The notes beneath the pieces were generated by a model, which was not told the DNA's origin, searched no databases, and saw only the letters and a program-made list of their open reading frames with translations. Below, piece by piece: positions 25,357 to 33,504 of a stretch of DNA of 59,961 bases; position 1 is the stretch's first letter; each line of letters begins with the position of its first letter. Origin of the DNA: Desulfobacteraceae bacterium (GTDB taxonomy: Bacteria; Desulfobacterota; Desulfobacteria; Desulfobacterales; Desulfosalsimonadaceae); the NCBI GenBank assembly GCA_011390465.1, contig JAABSH010000017.1:1-59961 (forward strand). The letters are read 5' to 3'. Made by a program: the position numbers and the translations under genes.

Positions 25357-26085
25357 ATGAAAAAAAAATTAATTATAGCAAGAATCATTTTTTATTCTTC
25401 TTTTATTATAGCAATCAGTCTTGCTTATATATATCGTAGCAATATCATTCATTTTTACAGAACCGGAAATTTCAAAACAGAGACAGTCAAATCCATACTC
25501 AAGAAGTACGATTCCAGAGTTAGAAAAAAATTCGAAGCAAGTTGTCATAAAAAAAATATTATCTGGCCCCCTGAAAAAATTTACCTTTTGGCCTTTAAGA
25601 AAGAACGAATGCTGGAAGTATGGGGGGCGAATAATACCGGGCCTTACAGACGCCTTACCGCTTATCCTTTTACCGGGTTCATCGGTGAATTAGGGCCTAA
25701 AAGGCAAGAAGGTGATATGCAGATTCCGGAAGGGATTTATGATCTGACCGGATTAAACCCGAACAGCCAATTTCATCTTTCTGTAAAAATCGGTTATCCC
25801 AATCAAGAAGATATAGAAAATGCGATTGTACCAACTAATCAAATGGGGGGCGATATATTTATTCATGGACAATTTGCGACCATTGGTTGCATTCCGATTG
25901 GTGATGCCGGAATTGAGGAATTGTTCTGCCTTGTTGCACATGCAGATCCTTCAAAAAGAAAAATTATGATTGCTCCTGTTGATTTTAGAAATTTTTCTGG
26001 TTTTGCAATAGAAGAAGAGCAGGAATGGGTAAAGCATCTATACAGAAAAATAGAACAGCAGCTAAAACAGTTTAGAAACACATGA
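25357..26085 (+). CDS. L,D-transpeptidase (YkuD family)
   Basis: 242 residues from the ATG. An N-terminal membrane helix or signal anchor (IARIIFYSSFIIAISLAYIY) is followed by a YkuD domain with the diagnostic HGQFATIGCIPIGD (His and catalytic Cys) and an upstream MQIPEGIYDLTGLNP segment. Such enzymes form 3-3 crosslinks or attach proteins to peptidoglycan, in the periplasm. The ribosome-binding site is weak. A nested inverted repeat follows 20 bases after its stop. Confidence 0.85.
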   Translation: MKKKLIIARIIFYSSFIIAISLAYIYRSNIIHFYRTGNFKTETVKSILKKYDSRVRKKFEASCHKKNIIWPPEKIYLLAFKKERMLEVWGANNTGPYRRLTAYPFTGFIGELGPKRQEGDMQIPEGIYDLTGLNPNSQFHLSVKIGYPNQEDIENAIVPTNQMGGDIFIHGQFATIGCIPIGDAGIEELFCLVAHADPSKRKIMIAPVDFRNFSGFAIEEEQEWVKHLYRKIEQQLKQFRNT

Positions 26086-26104
26086 AAATGAATTTAAGCA
26101 GATC

Positions 26105-26264
26105 TGGTTATCCACTTAACTCAAGTTGATGCAGTAATTTCCAAAAAACCAGCAGTCATTGCGAGGAGTGAGGAACGAACGACGAAGTAATTTCCATGTT
26201 TTCAGGGGATTGCTTCGGTCGTACCTCCCTCGCAATGACGGAACTTGAGTTGAGTGGATAACCA
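26105..26264. repeat. Nested inverted-repeat (MITE-like) element
   Basis: Outer arms TGGTTATCCACTTAACTCAA (26105 on) and their reverse complement (26242-26264) match at 22 of 23 positions. Inner arms GTCATTGCGAGG (26155-26166) and CCTCGCAATGAC (26228-26239) are perfect. Half of the same composite occurs at 21595-21652 and its duplicate. It abuts a gene remnant. Confidence 0.7.
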
Positions 26265-26269
26265 AATAT

Positions 26270-26410
26270 CTTAATAACCCAAAAACGAATCCTAAATATT
26301 TTTCAGTGGCGGCTTTCAACCCGAAAGATGACCAGGACAAGCCTTTCCACATTTTTGATATCGATGAGTATGAAATGAATTACATTAATGCTAAATACAA
26401 TACCGTCTAA
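26270..26410 (+). pseudogene. 3' remnant of an unidentified gene
   Basis: A frame without start codon reads NPKTNPKYFSVAAFNPKDDQ, then KPFHIFDIDEYEMNYINAKY, and ends at TAA. Composition and residue pattern are protein-like. The 5' part is missing; the coding-like frame emerges from the inverted-repeat element, which probably replaced it. It ends 16 bases before the next gene, so it may once have been its operon partner. Confidence 0.5.
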
Positions 26411-26426
26411 TTTTAGGGGCTGCATT

Positions 26427-27167
26427 ATGAAAGGATTACGGGTAACTATCAGATTGTTTGGTTATATCGTTTTTTTGATTCTTGGCGGCATGCCCAACAG
26501 TTCCATCATCACTGCCAATGAAACACCGCCAGCGTTTCCTGTGTATCAGGATGTGCTTACCCGCATTGAAGAAAAGCGCCACCAATTGTCCGTCCAGTAT
26601 CACCAGGCACAATCGATGCAAATGAGAGCAGAGCAGCTAGCCAAAGCACGAAACACACTCATTCATATTATTGAAAATGACGTGATGCCTCAATGGATGG
26701 GCACGCGATGGGACTTCAATGGAACTACGGAAATTCCAAGAGTCGGTAGCGTTGCTTGCGGTTATTTTGTCACCACCATTCTTCAACACGCCGGGTTTCA
26801 GCTGGAGCGTGTTCATCTTGCTCAACAACCCTCTGAATTGATTATCAAGAGCTTAACAACGGAATCCTATATAAAGCGGTTTAGCAATGCTTCGATTGAA
26901 AAATTTGTCACCGCTATTCAGAAATGGGGAAAGGGCATTTATGTCGTCGGTTTGGACATTCACACGGGATTCATTGTGGCAAACCAGGAAGGTGTTTTTT
27001 TTATTCATTCATCTTACATTGCGCCGAGAGTAGTGGTGAGAGAAGAAGCACTGAATTCAGTAATTCTCCGGAAGTCAAAATATCGTGTCATCGGTAAAAT
27101 TTCTGCCGACGATGCACTGGTGCTTGCTTGGCTGCAAGAGAGGGCCATCCCAAGTATAACACGATAA
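26427..27167 (+). CDS. Secreted protein, possible NlpC/papain-like enzyme
   Basis: 246 residues from the ATG at 26427, with a signal peptide (LFGYIVFLILGGMPNSSIIT). A helical stretch follows, then RVGSVACGYFVTTILQHAGF, where a Cys at the start of a helix resembles an NlpC/P60 nucleophile, and further on a His-containing strand (GVFFIHSSYIAP). I infer a cysteine-hydrolase fold, but the family is not certain. Its neighbours on both sides are wall-type enzymes of the same superfamily. Confidence 0.55.
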   Translation: MKGLRVTIRLFGYIVFLILGGMPNSSIITANETPPAFPVYQDVLTRIEEKRHQLSVQYHQAQSMQMRAEQLAKARNTLIHIIENDVMPQWMGTRWDFNGTTEIPRVGSVACGYFVTTILQHAGFQLERVHLAQQPSELIIKSLTTESYIKRFSNASIEKFVTAIQKWGKGIYVVGLDIHTGFIVANQEGVFFIHSSYIAPRVVVREEALNSVILRKSKYRVIGKISADDALVLAWLQERAIPSITR

Positions 27168-27266
27168 TTTTTAGATAAGGAATAACAACATGACATTTAA
27201 ATGTAAAATTTAAATGGTGGTTTTGCTTATCTCGTCATTACCGTGGCCAGGAAACGGAGGGACCAA

Positions 27267-27920
27267 ATGAATTTTTTTCCGAAATCCCGATTTCAAAAAA
27301 TCAGGTTTGGCCTCTTAGTTATGGTGGCGTTAGTGGGTGCCTTTTTTATATTTATTTGGCCGTTGTTGGGACTGTGGTTGTATAATCCAGAAGTCGGTGA
27401 TGTGGTCTTCCAGCCTTTACCTCTGGGCAGTGACCTTGTGAAGGCAATCGAAGGGACAACACACTCGTCATTGTCTCATTGTGGGGTAATAACTAAACGA
27501 AACAACCAATGGTATGTAATAGAAGCGCTTGAGATGGTACGATACCAGCCACTATACCAATGGATCAAACAAGGACGCCTTTCCAGGTTTGCGGTGTATC
27601 GCCTTGATCACCGCTATAAACCACAAATAACTAATTTTATAGAAAAGGTTAAGATGTATGAAAATCGCCCTTATGACTCACGATATCGAATGGATGATGA
27701 AAAAATATATTGTTCTGAACTTGTATACAAAGCTTTCAGGGACGCTACGGGAGAGGAACTTGGCAAGCTTGTTAGTCTCGGGCAGCTGGATTGGAAACCT
27801 TATGCAGATATAATAAGAAAGTACGAGGGAGGAGCGCTGCCCCTCAATCGGACAATGATTACCCCGAGACATCTTTCTGAGGCATTCCAGCTTCATAAGG
27901 TCTTTGGATGGGGGCTTTAG
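27267..27920 (+). CDS. YiiX-like membrane-anchored hydrolase
   Basis: 217 residues from the ATG with GGAGGG upstream. An N-terminal membrane helix (FGLLVMVALVGAFFIFIWPL) precedes the YiiX-type domain: VGDVVFQPLP, SSLSHCGVITK and IYCSELVYKAF carry the expected His and Cys. It is related to the lipoprotein at 24239-24838 but anchored differently. An uninterrupted frame continues straight after its TAG (27921-28025). Confidence 0.85.
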   Translation: MNFFPKSRFQKIRFGLLVMVALVGAFFIFIWPLLGLWLYNPEVGDVVFQPLPLGSDLVKAIEGTTHSSLSHCGVITKRNNQWYVIEALEMVRYQPLYQWIKQGRLSRFAVYRLDHRYKPQITNFIEKVKMYENRPYDSRYRMDDEKIYCSELVYKAFRDATGEELGKLVSLGQLDWKPYADIIRKYEGGALPLNRTMITPRHLSEAFQLHKVFGWGL

Positions 27921-28025
27921 TTGGGGGGGGATGCTCTCACCAGTCGGATGATTGAAACCGCAACACGAAGCAATCCTTATGCAAAGGTGAAGGAATTAAA
28001 TGCTGATGGCGGGTATTGGTGCTAA
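27921..28025 (+). pseudogene. Coding remnant directly after YiiX-like gene
   Basis: 34 codons with protein-like pattern (DALTSRMIETATRSNPYAKV, ending GGYWC) and their own stop, starting in frame with the preceding TAG. It is either the tail of a lost gene or the readthrough end of the YiiX-like gene. No start signal is seen. Confidence 0.35.
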
Positions 28026-28068
28026 AATAAATAATATTCAATAGTTTATAAAGTGGAGGAGGCATATT

Positions 28069-28800
28069 TTGGTTAAAATTGCTGTACCCATAGTTTTCAT
28101 TTTTTTTGTGTTTTTTTTCTCCACCCAAGGATACACATGAGGGAATATAGATCACTTTGCTTCCATGTATTGGAAGGCAGACTCGATTATAAGTAAAAAG
28201 AATTGGCTTTTCTTCCTGTTTTCAGATGCCTGCGAGAATAGTTATTTTGGAAAAAGTAGTGACAAAAAAATATTGCCGGTTCTTGTTGATGCTCAAAAAT
28301 ACAATAGCGCGTTTGATCGGCGCCAACTATCATACCAAAACGATTATAAAATTGATCGTAATGAGTTTGAAGGGATGAACTCAGACATCAGGTCTCTTTA
28401 CAGTTCTATATTTAAAAAATATTCTTGTTTATGCGGAGCCGAAAGAGAACCCGGTTATTATGAATTGATTGAAAAACTCATGGTTGATTGTAAATGTCGC
28501 TATGGACGATCAATATATTGGATTACCGGTTCCGGAGCAAGGTTAAGGTCCGGAGGCGGATTTGATAGAGGGGTAATTGCAAATTTAAAAAAAGGAACTT
28601 TAGTAATAAAAACTGGCCAATCGGGAGAATGCATTGCGGTCAGGGTGTTAAACAATATCAGCAGTGGCGAAGAATTCGTATTTACAGATTTAACAGGTTA
28701 TATTCATTCTTCGCTTGTAGCGTCATATTATCAGGATTGGAAATTCACACCGACAATCGTGAAACCTAATAAACTGGAACGGTTACCATGGCAGTTATAA
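28069..28800 (+). pseudogene. Secreted SH3-like protein gene with in-frame TGA
   Basis: A strong GGAGGAGG site precedes a TTG at 28069 that begins a good signal peptide (KIAVPIVFIFFVFFFSTQGY). The same frame then meets TGA at 28138-28140 and continues open to 28800. The mature part has about 210 residues, with a C-terminal bacterial SH3-like region (WITGSGARLRSGGG, LKKGTLVIKTGQSG, DLTGYIHSSLV). Translation from the ATG at 28165 would give a leaderless protein. I read it as a nonsense pseudogene; selenocysteine or sequence error are alternatives. Confidence 0.6.
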
Positions 28801-28888
28801 TAGTTATCCGGTTGTTCGAATTAATTCAGTATTATAGGAGTTATTTTGTTCGGCCTTGATCATTGATATAAAGAAGCAGGGATATGTC

Positions 28889-31546
28889 ATGCCATTTTGC
28901 AATAAATGTGGAAATCAGATAGACAAGGCAGCCCGGTTTTGCCACGAGTGCGGCGCGCCCGCGCCGTCAGCGGGAGGGGATTCGGGAAATTCAGGTTCTT
29001 CCGCCGGCAATTCGACTGACGCACACCCCTCCGGCTACAAAACCGAACTCAAGCCGTCTATCCTCTATGGCCGGGTGGATCTGGAAAACCTGCCCAAAGG
29101 CCATTTGATCAGCGACCGGTATACGATAAAAGAAAAAATCGGCCGGGGTGGATTTGGGGCCGTGTACCGGGTCCATGACAGCAAGTTTGCGATCGACAAG
29201 GCCCTGAAAGTCCTGCCCGATGCCGTGGCCCATGACCGGACGTCCATGGAAATCCTCCGGTTCGAGGCCCGGACCATGGGACGGCTTAATCATCCCAACA
29301 TTGTGCGGGTGTATGATTTTGAAGAAACCGGCCCGGTCAAATACCTGGACATGGAATATGTATCCGGTGGTAATTTGGTGGATTTTCTCCTGGCTGCACC
29401 GGAAAAAAAGCTGCCGGAAAAAACCGTGCGTGAGCTGGGGGCTAAAATTGCCAAAGGCCTGGCCTATGCCCACCAGAACAATGTGATTCACCGGGACATC
29501 AAGCCGGACAATATCCTGGTATCCGGCCAAAACCAGGTCAAAATCACCCAGGTCAAAATAATGGATTTCGGCATATCCGAGACCCTGCGAACCTCCATGA
29601 CCCGGCTCACGTCCGTGTCTACTTCCGGCACCCTGGTCTACATGTCGCCGGAGCAACTCCGGGGCAAGCATGTGGGCCGGGAGTCGGATGTTTATTCTTT
29701 TGGGGCCATGCTCTATGAACTGCTGTCCGGTCACCCCCCGTTTTATCAGGGTGCGGTCGAACACCAGATTATCAATGAAATCCCGGCCCCCATCCCCGGG
29801 GTATCAGACGACATGAACCGGTTTTTGCAGATTTGCCTGGCCAAGGATTTTTCAGACCGGTTTTCCGATTTTGAGAAAATAGAGAAGATCCTGTCCGGAA
29901 AAATGCCGGTGCCGGAATCGGCTGCCAGGGAAAGCAAGAAAGGAGCGGAAGAGTTGCCGGTATCGCCATCCGGAAGCGGCTCCAGGCGCCGGGGTAAAAA
30001 GATTGCCCTGGTTGCTTTCCTGGGCGTGATTATTTCCGTACTGGCCGGTGCCGGGTATTTTTATTGGAATTCGCCGGCATCCGATCCAGGGGCCGACTCT
30101 ATTGCAACCGCGCCACTCCCGGCTGTCAGGCCCGACCCGACCCCCGCGCCCCAGACTGCGCCTGCGCCCAAGCCTGCACCCGCACCACCCCAGACATTCG
30201 GCTCCCTGTACGTCAAAACCGAACCCCCGGCAGCGGAAGTGTGGGTGGACGGCAAATCCATTGGACAAACCCCGGTTCAGGTGAGAAAAATTAAAACCGG
30301 CGATTATTCCCTGACCGCTAAAAAGAAATATTATGAAGACGCCGGTCGGGAAATATCCATAAAAAAAGACATTGTCACCCGGCTGGACCTGACCCTGAAA
30401 AAAGGCAAGGGCAACATCACCATTTATAGCTCGCCCCCGGAAGCAGACGTGTTTCTGGACGGGAAAAAGCAGGCTGGCCGGACCCCGTTGACCCTGTCAA
30501 ACGTTTCGGCCGGTCCCCATTCGATTCGCCTGGAACGGCCCTATCACGAAGGCGAGCGATCCGTTGACGTCCTGCCCGGCAAAACCGCCCGCATCGACGC
30601 GGACCTGGCCGGGTTTGGCCGGCTGTATGTGGACGTCACCCCTTCCAATGCAAAAATCCAGATTCTGGACATTATAGAGCGGTTCCAGCAGGGTATGGCG
30701 TTAACCCCCGGCACATATAAAATTCGGGCTGAAGCCGAAGGATACAAAACAGCGGAAACCCGGGTGACGGTTGCCGCCGGGGCTACCGAGCGAGCCTCCC
30801 TGACCCTGAAAAAGATCGATTACAAAGGGGAAAGCGTTTTCAACGAATTTGGCATGAAATTTGTCTGGATCAAGCCAGGCACCTTTACCATGGGCAGCCC
30901 GTCTTCCGAGTCTGGCCGGGATGATGATGAACGCCAGCACCGGGTGACCCTGACCCAGGGGTTTCACATGCAGACCACGGAAGTGACCCAGGGTCAGTGG
31001 AAGGCAATAATGGGCAGCAATCCGTCACACTTCAGCAGTTGCGGCAGCGATTGTCCGGTGGAAAAGGTATCCTGGAATGACGTTCAGGAGTTCATTCGAA
31101 AATTGAACCAACAAGCGAATGGAGCAAGATATCGTCTGCCCACGGAAGCGGAGTGGGAGTATGCCTGCCGGGCCGGGAGCGATACAGCTTACTGCTTTGG
31201 CAATAATTCAGGCGATTTGGGCGGATATGCCTGGTATTATTCCAATTCAGAAAAAAAGACCCACCCTGTGGCCCGGAAACAGCCCAATGCCTGGGGGTTG
31301 TATGACATGCATGGCAATGTCTGGGAGTGGTGCCAGGATTGGTATGATAAATCGTATTATGATAAAAGTCCTTCAACGGATCCTGAAGGGCCGTCTTCGC
31401 GCGCCTTCCGGGTGTTGCGGGGCGGCTGCTGGAACTCCGATGCCGGGAGCTGCCGGTCCGCCGTTCGCAGCAGGTTCAACCCGGACGACCGGGACGGGGA
31501 CGGCGGGTTCCGGCTTGTGTGCCTTCCAGGTCAGCAAAGCAGGTAG
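28889..31546 (+). CDS. DGR-diversified kinase receptor (copy 2, receptor A)
   Basis: 885 residues from the ATG giving MPFCNKCG; the start is set by similarity to the other receptors and by AGCAGGG upstream. Same architecture as the 12257 gene: zinc ribbon, kinase (HRD, DFG present), membrane helix, three PEGA repeats, FGE/C-lectin-type domain with variable 3' end. From base 29363 it is identical to that gene, including the variable region. The first 470 bases differ at many positions, with a different linker. Its upstream sequence is unrelated to that of copy 1. Confidence 0.93.
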   Translation: MPFCNKCGNQIDKAARFCHECGAPAPSAGGDSGNSGSSAGNSTDAHPSGYKTELKPSILYGRVDLENLPKGHLISDRYTIKEKIGRGGFGAVYRVHDSKFAIDKALKVLPDAVAHDRTSMEILRFEARTMGRLNHPNIVRVYDFEETGPVKYLDMEYVSGGNLVDFLLAAPEKKLPEKTVRELGAKIAKGLAYAHQNNVIHRDIKPDNILVSGQNQVKITQVKIMDFGISETLRTSMTRLTSVSTSGTLVYMSPEQLRGKHVGRESDVYSFGAMLYELLSGHPPFYQGAVEHQIINEIPAPIPGVSDDMNRFLQICLAKDFSDRFSDFEKIEKILSGKMPVPESAARESKKGAEELPVSPSGSGSRRRGKKIALVAFLGVIISVLAGAGYFYWNSPASDPGADSIATAPLPAVRPDPTPAPQTAPAPKPAPAPPQTFGSLYVKTEPPAAEVWVDGKSIGQTPVQVRKIKTGDYSLTAKKKYYEDAGREISIKKDIVTRLDLTLKKGKGNITIYSSPPEADVFLDGKKQAGRTPLTLSNVSAGPHSIRLERPYHEGERSVDVLPGKTARIDADLAGFGRLYVDVTPSNAKIQILDIIERFQQGMALTPGTYKIRAEAEGYKTAETRVTVAAGATERASLTLKKIDYKGESVFNEFGMKFVWIKPGTFTMGSPSSESGRDDDERQHRVTLTQGFHMQTTEVTQGQWKAIMGSNPSHFSSCGSDCPVEKVSWNDVQEFIRKLNQQANGARYRLPTEAEWEYACRAGSDTAYCFGNNSGDLGGYAWYYSNSEKKTHPVARKQPNAWGLYDMHGNVWEWCQDWYDKSYYDKSPSTDPEGPSSRAFRVLRGGCWNSDAGSCRSAVRSRFNPDDRDGDGGFRLVCLPGQQSR
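31401..31529 (+). other. DGR variable region of receptor A (copy 2)
   Basis: Identical over all 129 bp to the copy 1 receptor A variable region (14811-14939), hence the same 18 adenine-site substitutions relative to the template. No diversification has separated the two since the duplication or conversion. Confidence 0.94.
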
Positions 31547-31555
31547 GCATGGCAA

Positions 31556-31620
31556 GGGGCCGTCACACCGCACCCGATGACGCTCGGGACGAGCGGAATA
31601 AGGGGGCGGTTGACGGCCCC
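31556..31620 (+). other. Nested inverted repeats downstream of variable region (copy 2)
   Basis: Same sequence as 14966-15030: outer GGGGCCGTCA/TGACGGCCCC stem with an inner CCCGA/TCGGG hairpin, ten bases after the receptor stop codon. Confidence 0.55.
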
Positions 31621-31700
31621 GGCGCCATGATCCGGTATCATGAACCGAGGGTTTCTATTTTTATATTTATAATTATTTAATATATAATGGAATTTAGATA

Positions 31701-32189
31701 ATGACGGTACAATTCAAATTCTTTATGCTCCCCGCAATGCCTGATGAATCAGCGGAAACGGAAATGAACCGGTTTTTGCGATCCGTCCGGGTTCTGACCG
31801 TGCAGCATGAATTTATGAGTCATAATGGAAATGCTTTCTGGTGCTTTTGTGTGGAATACCTGCTTACCGGGTCGTCACCTGCTTTGCGGAGTTCCGCAAA
31901 GGCCGGCAAAAAACCGGTTGATTACAAAGATGTGTTGTCTGCCGCTGATTTTGCCGTTTTTGCCAAATTGCGGGAATGGCGCAAGGAAGCCGCAGCCAAA
32001 GAAGCCATCCCTGTCTATACGATTTTTACCAATGAACAGCTGGCTCAAATTTCCCGCAACCGGCCGGACACGCTTTCCGCGCTTAAAAAAATCGACGGCG
32101 TTGGTGAGGCGCGTGCCGCCAAATACGGGCAGTTTGTGATTGCGCTGATAAACCCCGAACCTGCCCCGTCCGCTGAAGACGGTGCGTGA
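31701..32189 (+). CDS. HRDC-domain DGR accessory protein (copy 2)
   Basis: Identical to the 162-residue protein at 15111-15599: unknown N-terminal region, HRDC domain at about 88-150. Overlaps the reverse transcriptase start in the same TGATG arrangement. The AT-rich promoter-like stretch upstream (31660-31690) is also preserved. Confidence 0.85.
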   Translation: MTVQFKFFMLPAMPDESAETEMNRFLRSVRVLTVQHEFMSHNGNAFWCFCVEYLLTGSSPALRSSAKAGKKPVDYKDVLSAADFAVFAKLREWRKEAAAKEAIPVYTIFTNEQLAQISRNRPDTLSALKKIDGVGEARAAKYGQFVIALINPEPAPSAEDGA

Positions 32190-33193
32190 TGAAGCGATAC
32201 ACAAATGTTTATTCCGCCATAAAAGACCCGGATAACATCCGGCTGGCATTTTTAAAAGCGGCCCGGGGAAAACGGGATAAAACGGATGTGGCCGCTTTTG
32301 CGTCGGATTTTGAGGCAAATATCCAAAACCTTTATAATCAGCTTGACAACCTGTGTTTGGATGTCGGCCATTACCATTTTTTCAAGGTTTGGGATCCCAA
32401 GCAGCGGATGATCTGCGCGGCTTCTTTTCCGGAACGGGTGCTGCACCATGCAATAATGAACATCTGTGAACCCACTCTGGACCGGTATGCGATATTTGAT
32501 TCCTACGCCTGCCGCAATGGCAAAGGGCTTCATCGCGCCGTGTACAGGGCCCGGCAATATGCCGGCAAATATCCATGGTTTCTAAAGCTGGACATCCGAA
32601 AGTATTTTGACTCCATAGACCATGGTATTCTTATGAATATGCTGGAAAAACGGTTTAAAGACAAACCCGTGCTGGAAATTTTCCGGCAAATAGTTGATAC
32701 ATACGAGACAGGACCGGGATGCGGGCTGCCCATCGGCAATCTGGTGTCCCAGCACATGGCAAATTTTTATCTGGGCATCTTTGATCACTGGGTTAAGGAA
32801 ACCCTCAGAATCAAGGGATACGTCCGCTATATGGACGACTTTATTCTTTTCGGACCGGATCAAGGGACCCTCAAAAGCAGTTTAAGGGCCGTGCAATGCT
32901 TTCTGGGCAAAACGCTTAAACTGGAATTAAAGGATGACATTCAACTGAACCGATCCCGCCTGGGTATCCCGTTTTTGGGATACAGGGTATTTCCGGGATA
33001 TACCCGGCTGGCGGTGAGAAGCAAAAAACGGTTTCTGCGAAAATTCCGGCAGTATGAGAAACAACGGCGCCTGGGCCTCTGGTCTGAGCAGGAGTTTACG
33101 GCTCATGTGGAGCCCCTTGTGGAATTTACCAAACTGGCCAATGCAAAAGGATTTCGAGCAAATGTGATCAATCAATTTGGGGCGGCACCCTGA
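32189..33193 (+). CDS. DGR reverse transcriptase (copy 2)
   Basis: Identical to the enzyme at 15599-16603, with intact YMDD and IGNLVSQ motifs. The cell would therefore carry two equal doses of the enzyme and either could act on any receptor gene bearing a matching variable region. The template repeat follows two bases after the stop. Confidence 0.95.
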   Translation: MKRYTNVYSAIKDPDNIRLAFLKAARGKRDKTDVAAFASDFEANIQNLYNQLDNLCLDVGHYHFFKVWDPKQRMICAASFPERVLHHAIMNICEPTLDRYAIFDSYACRNGKGLHRAVYRARQYAGKYPWFLKLDIRKYFDSIDHGILMNMLEKRFKDKPVLEIFRQIVDTYETGPGCGLPIGNLVSQHMANFYLGIFDHWVKETLRIKGYVRYMDDFILFGPDQGTLKSSLRAVQCFLGKTLKLELKDDIQLNRSRLGIPFLGYRVFPGYTRLAVRSKKRFLRKFRQYEKQRRLGLWSEQEFTAHVEPLVEFTKLANAKGFRANVINQFGAAP

Positions 33194-33194
33194 A

Positions 33195-33323
33195 GCGCCA
33201 ACCGGGTGTTGCGGGGCGGCAGCTGGAACAACAATGCCGGGAACTGCCGGTCCGCCAATCGCAACAGGAACAACCCGGACAACCGGAACAGGAACAACGG
33301 GTTCCGGCTTGTGTGCCTTCCAG
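33195..33323 (+). other. DGR template repeat (copy 2)
   Basis: Identical to 16605-16733, with the same adenine-rich codons and the same 3' divergence from the targets after CCTTCCAG. Confidence 0.95.
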
Positions 33324-33504
33324 CTCAACAAATGCGGTGGATGCCGGTTTGCTGACCCGGGTGTTGTCCCGTCCCTTGAAAAAGGGCGAACAGGGGTGTG
33401 GCAGCCGATGCTGGTAGCCGGTCCGGATGGCCCGGCGACGGTTTCGGCTGCTTTTAAAGGCACAATGGTCGCCTAAACAACATGCCAACAGGCAAGGAGT
33501 GAAA

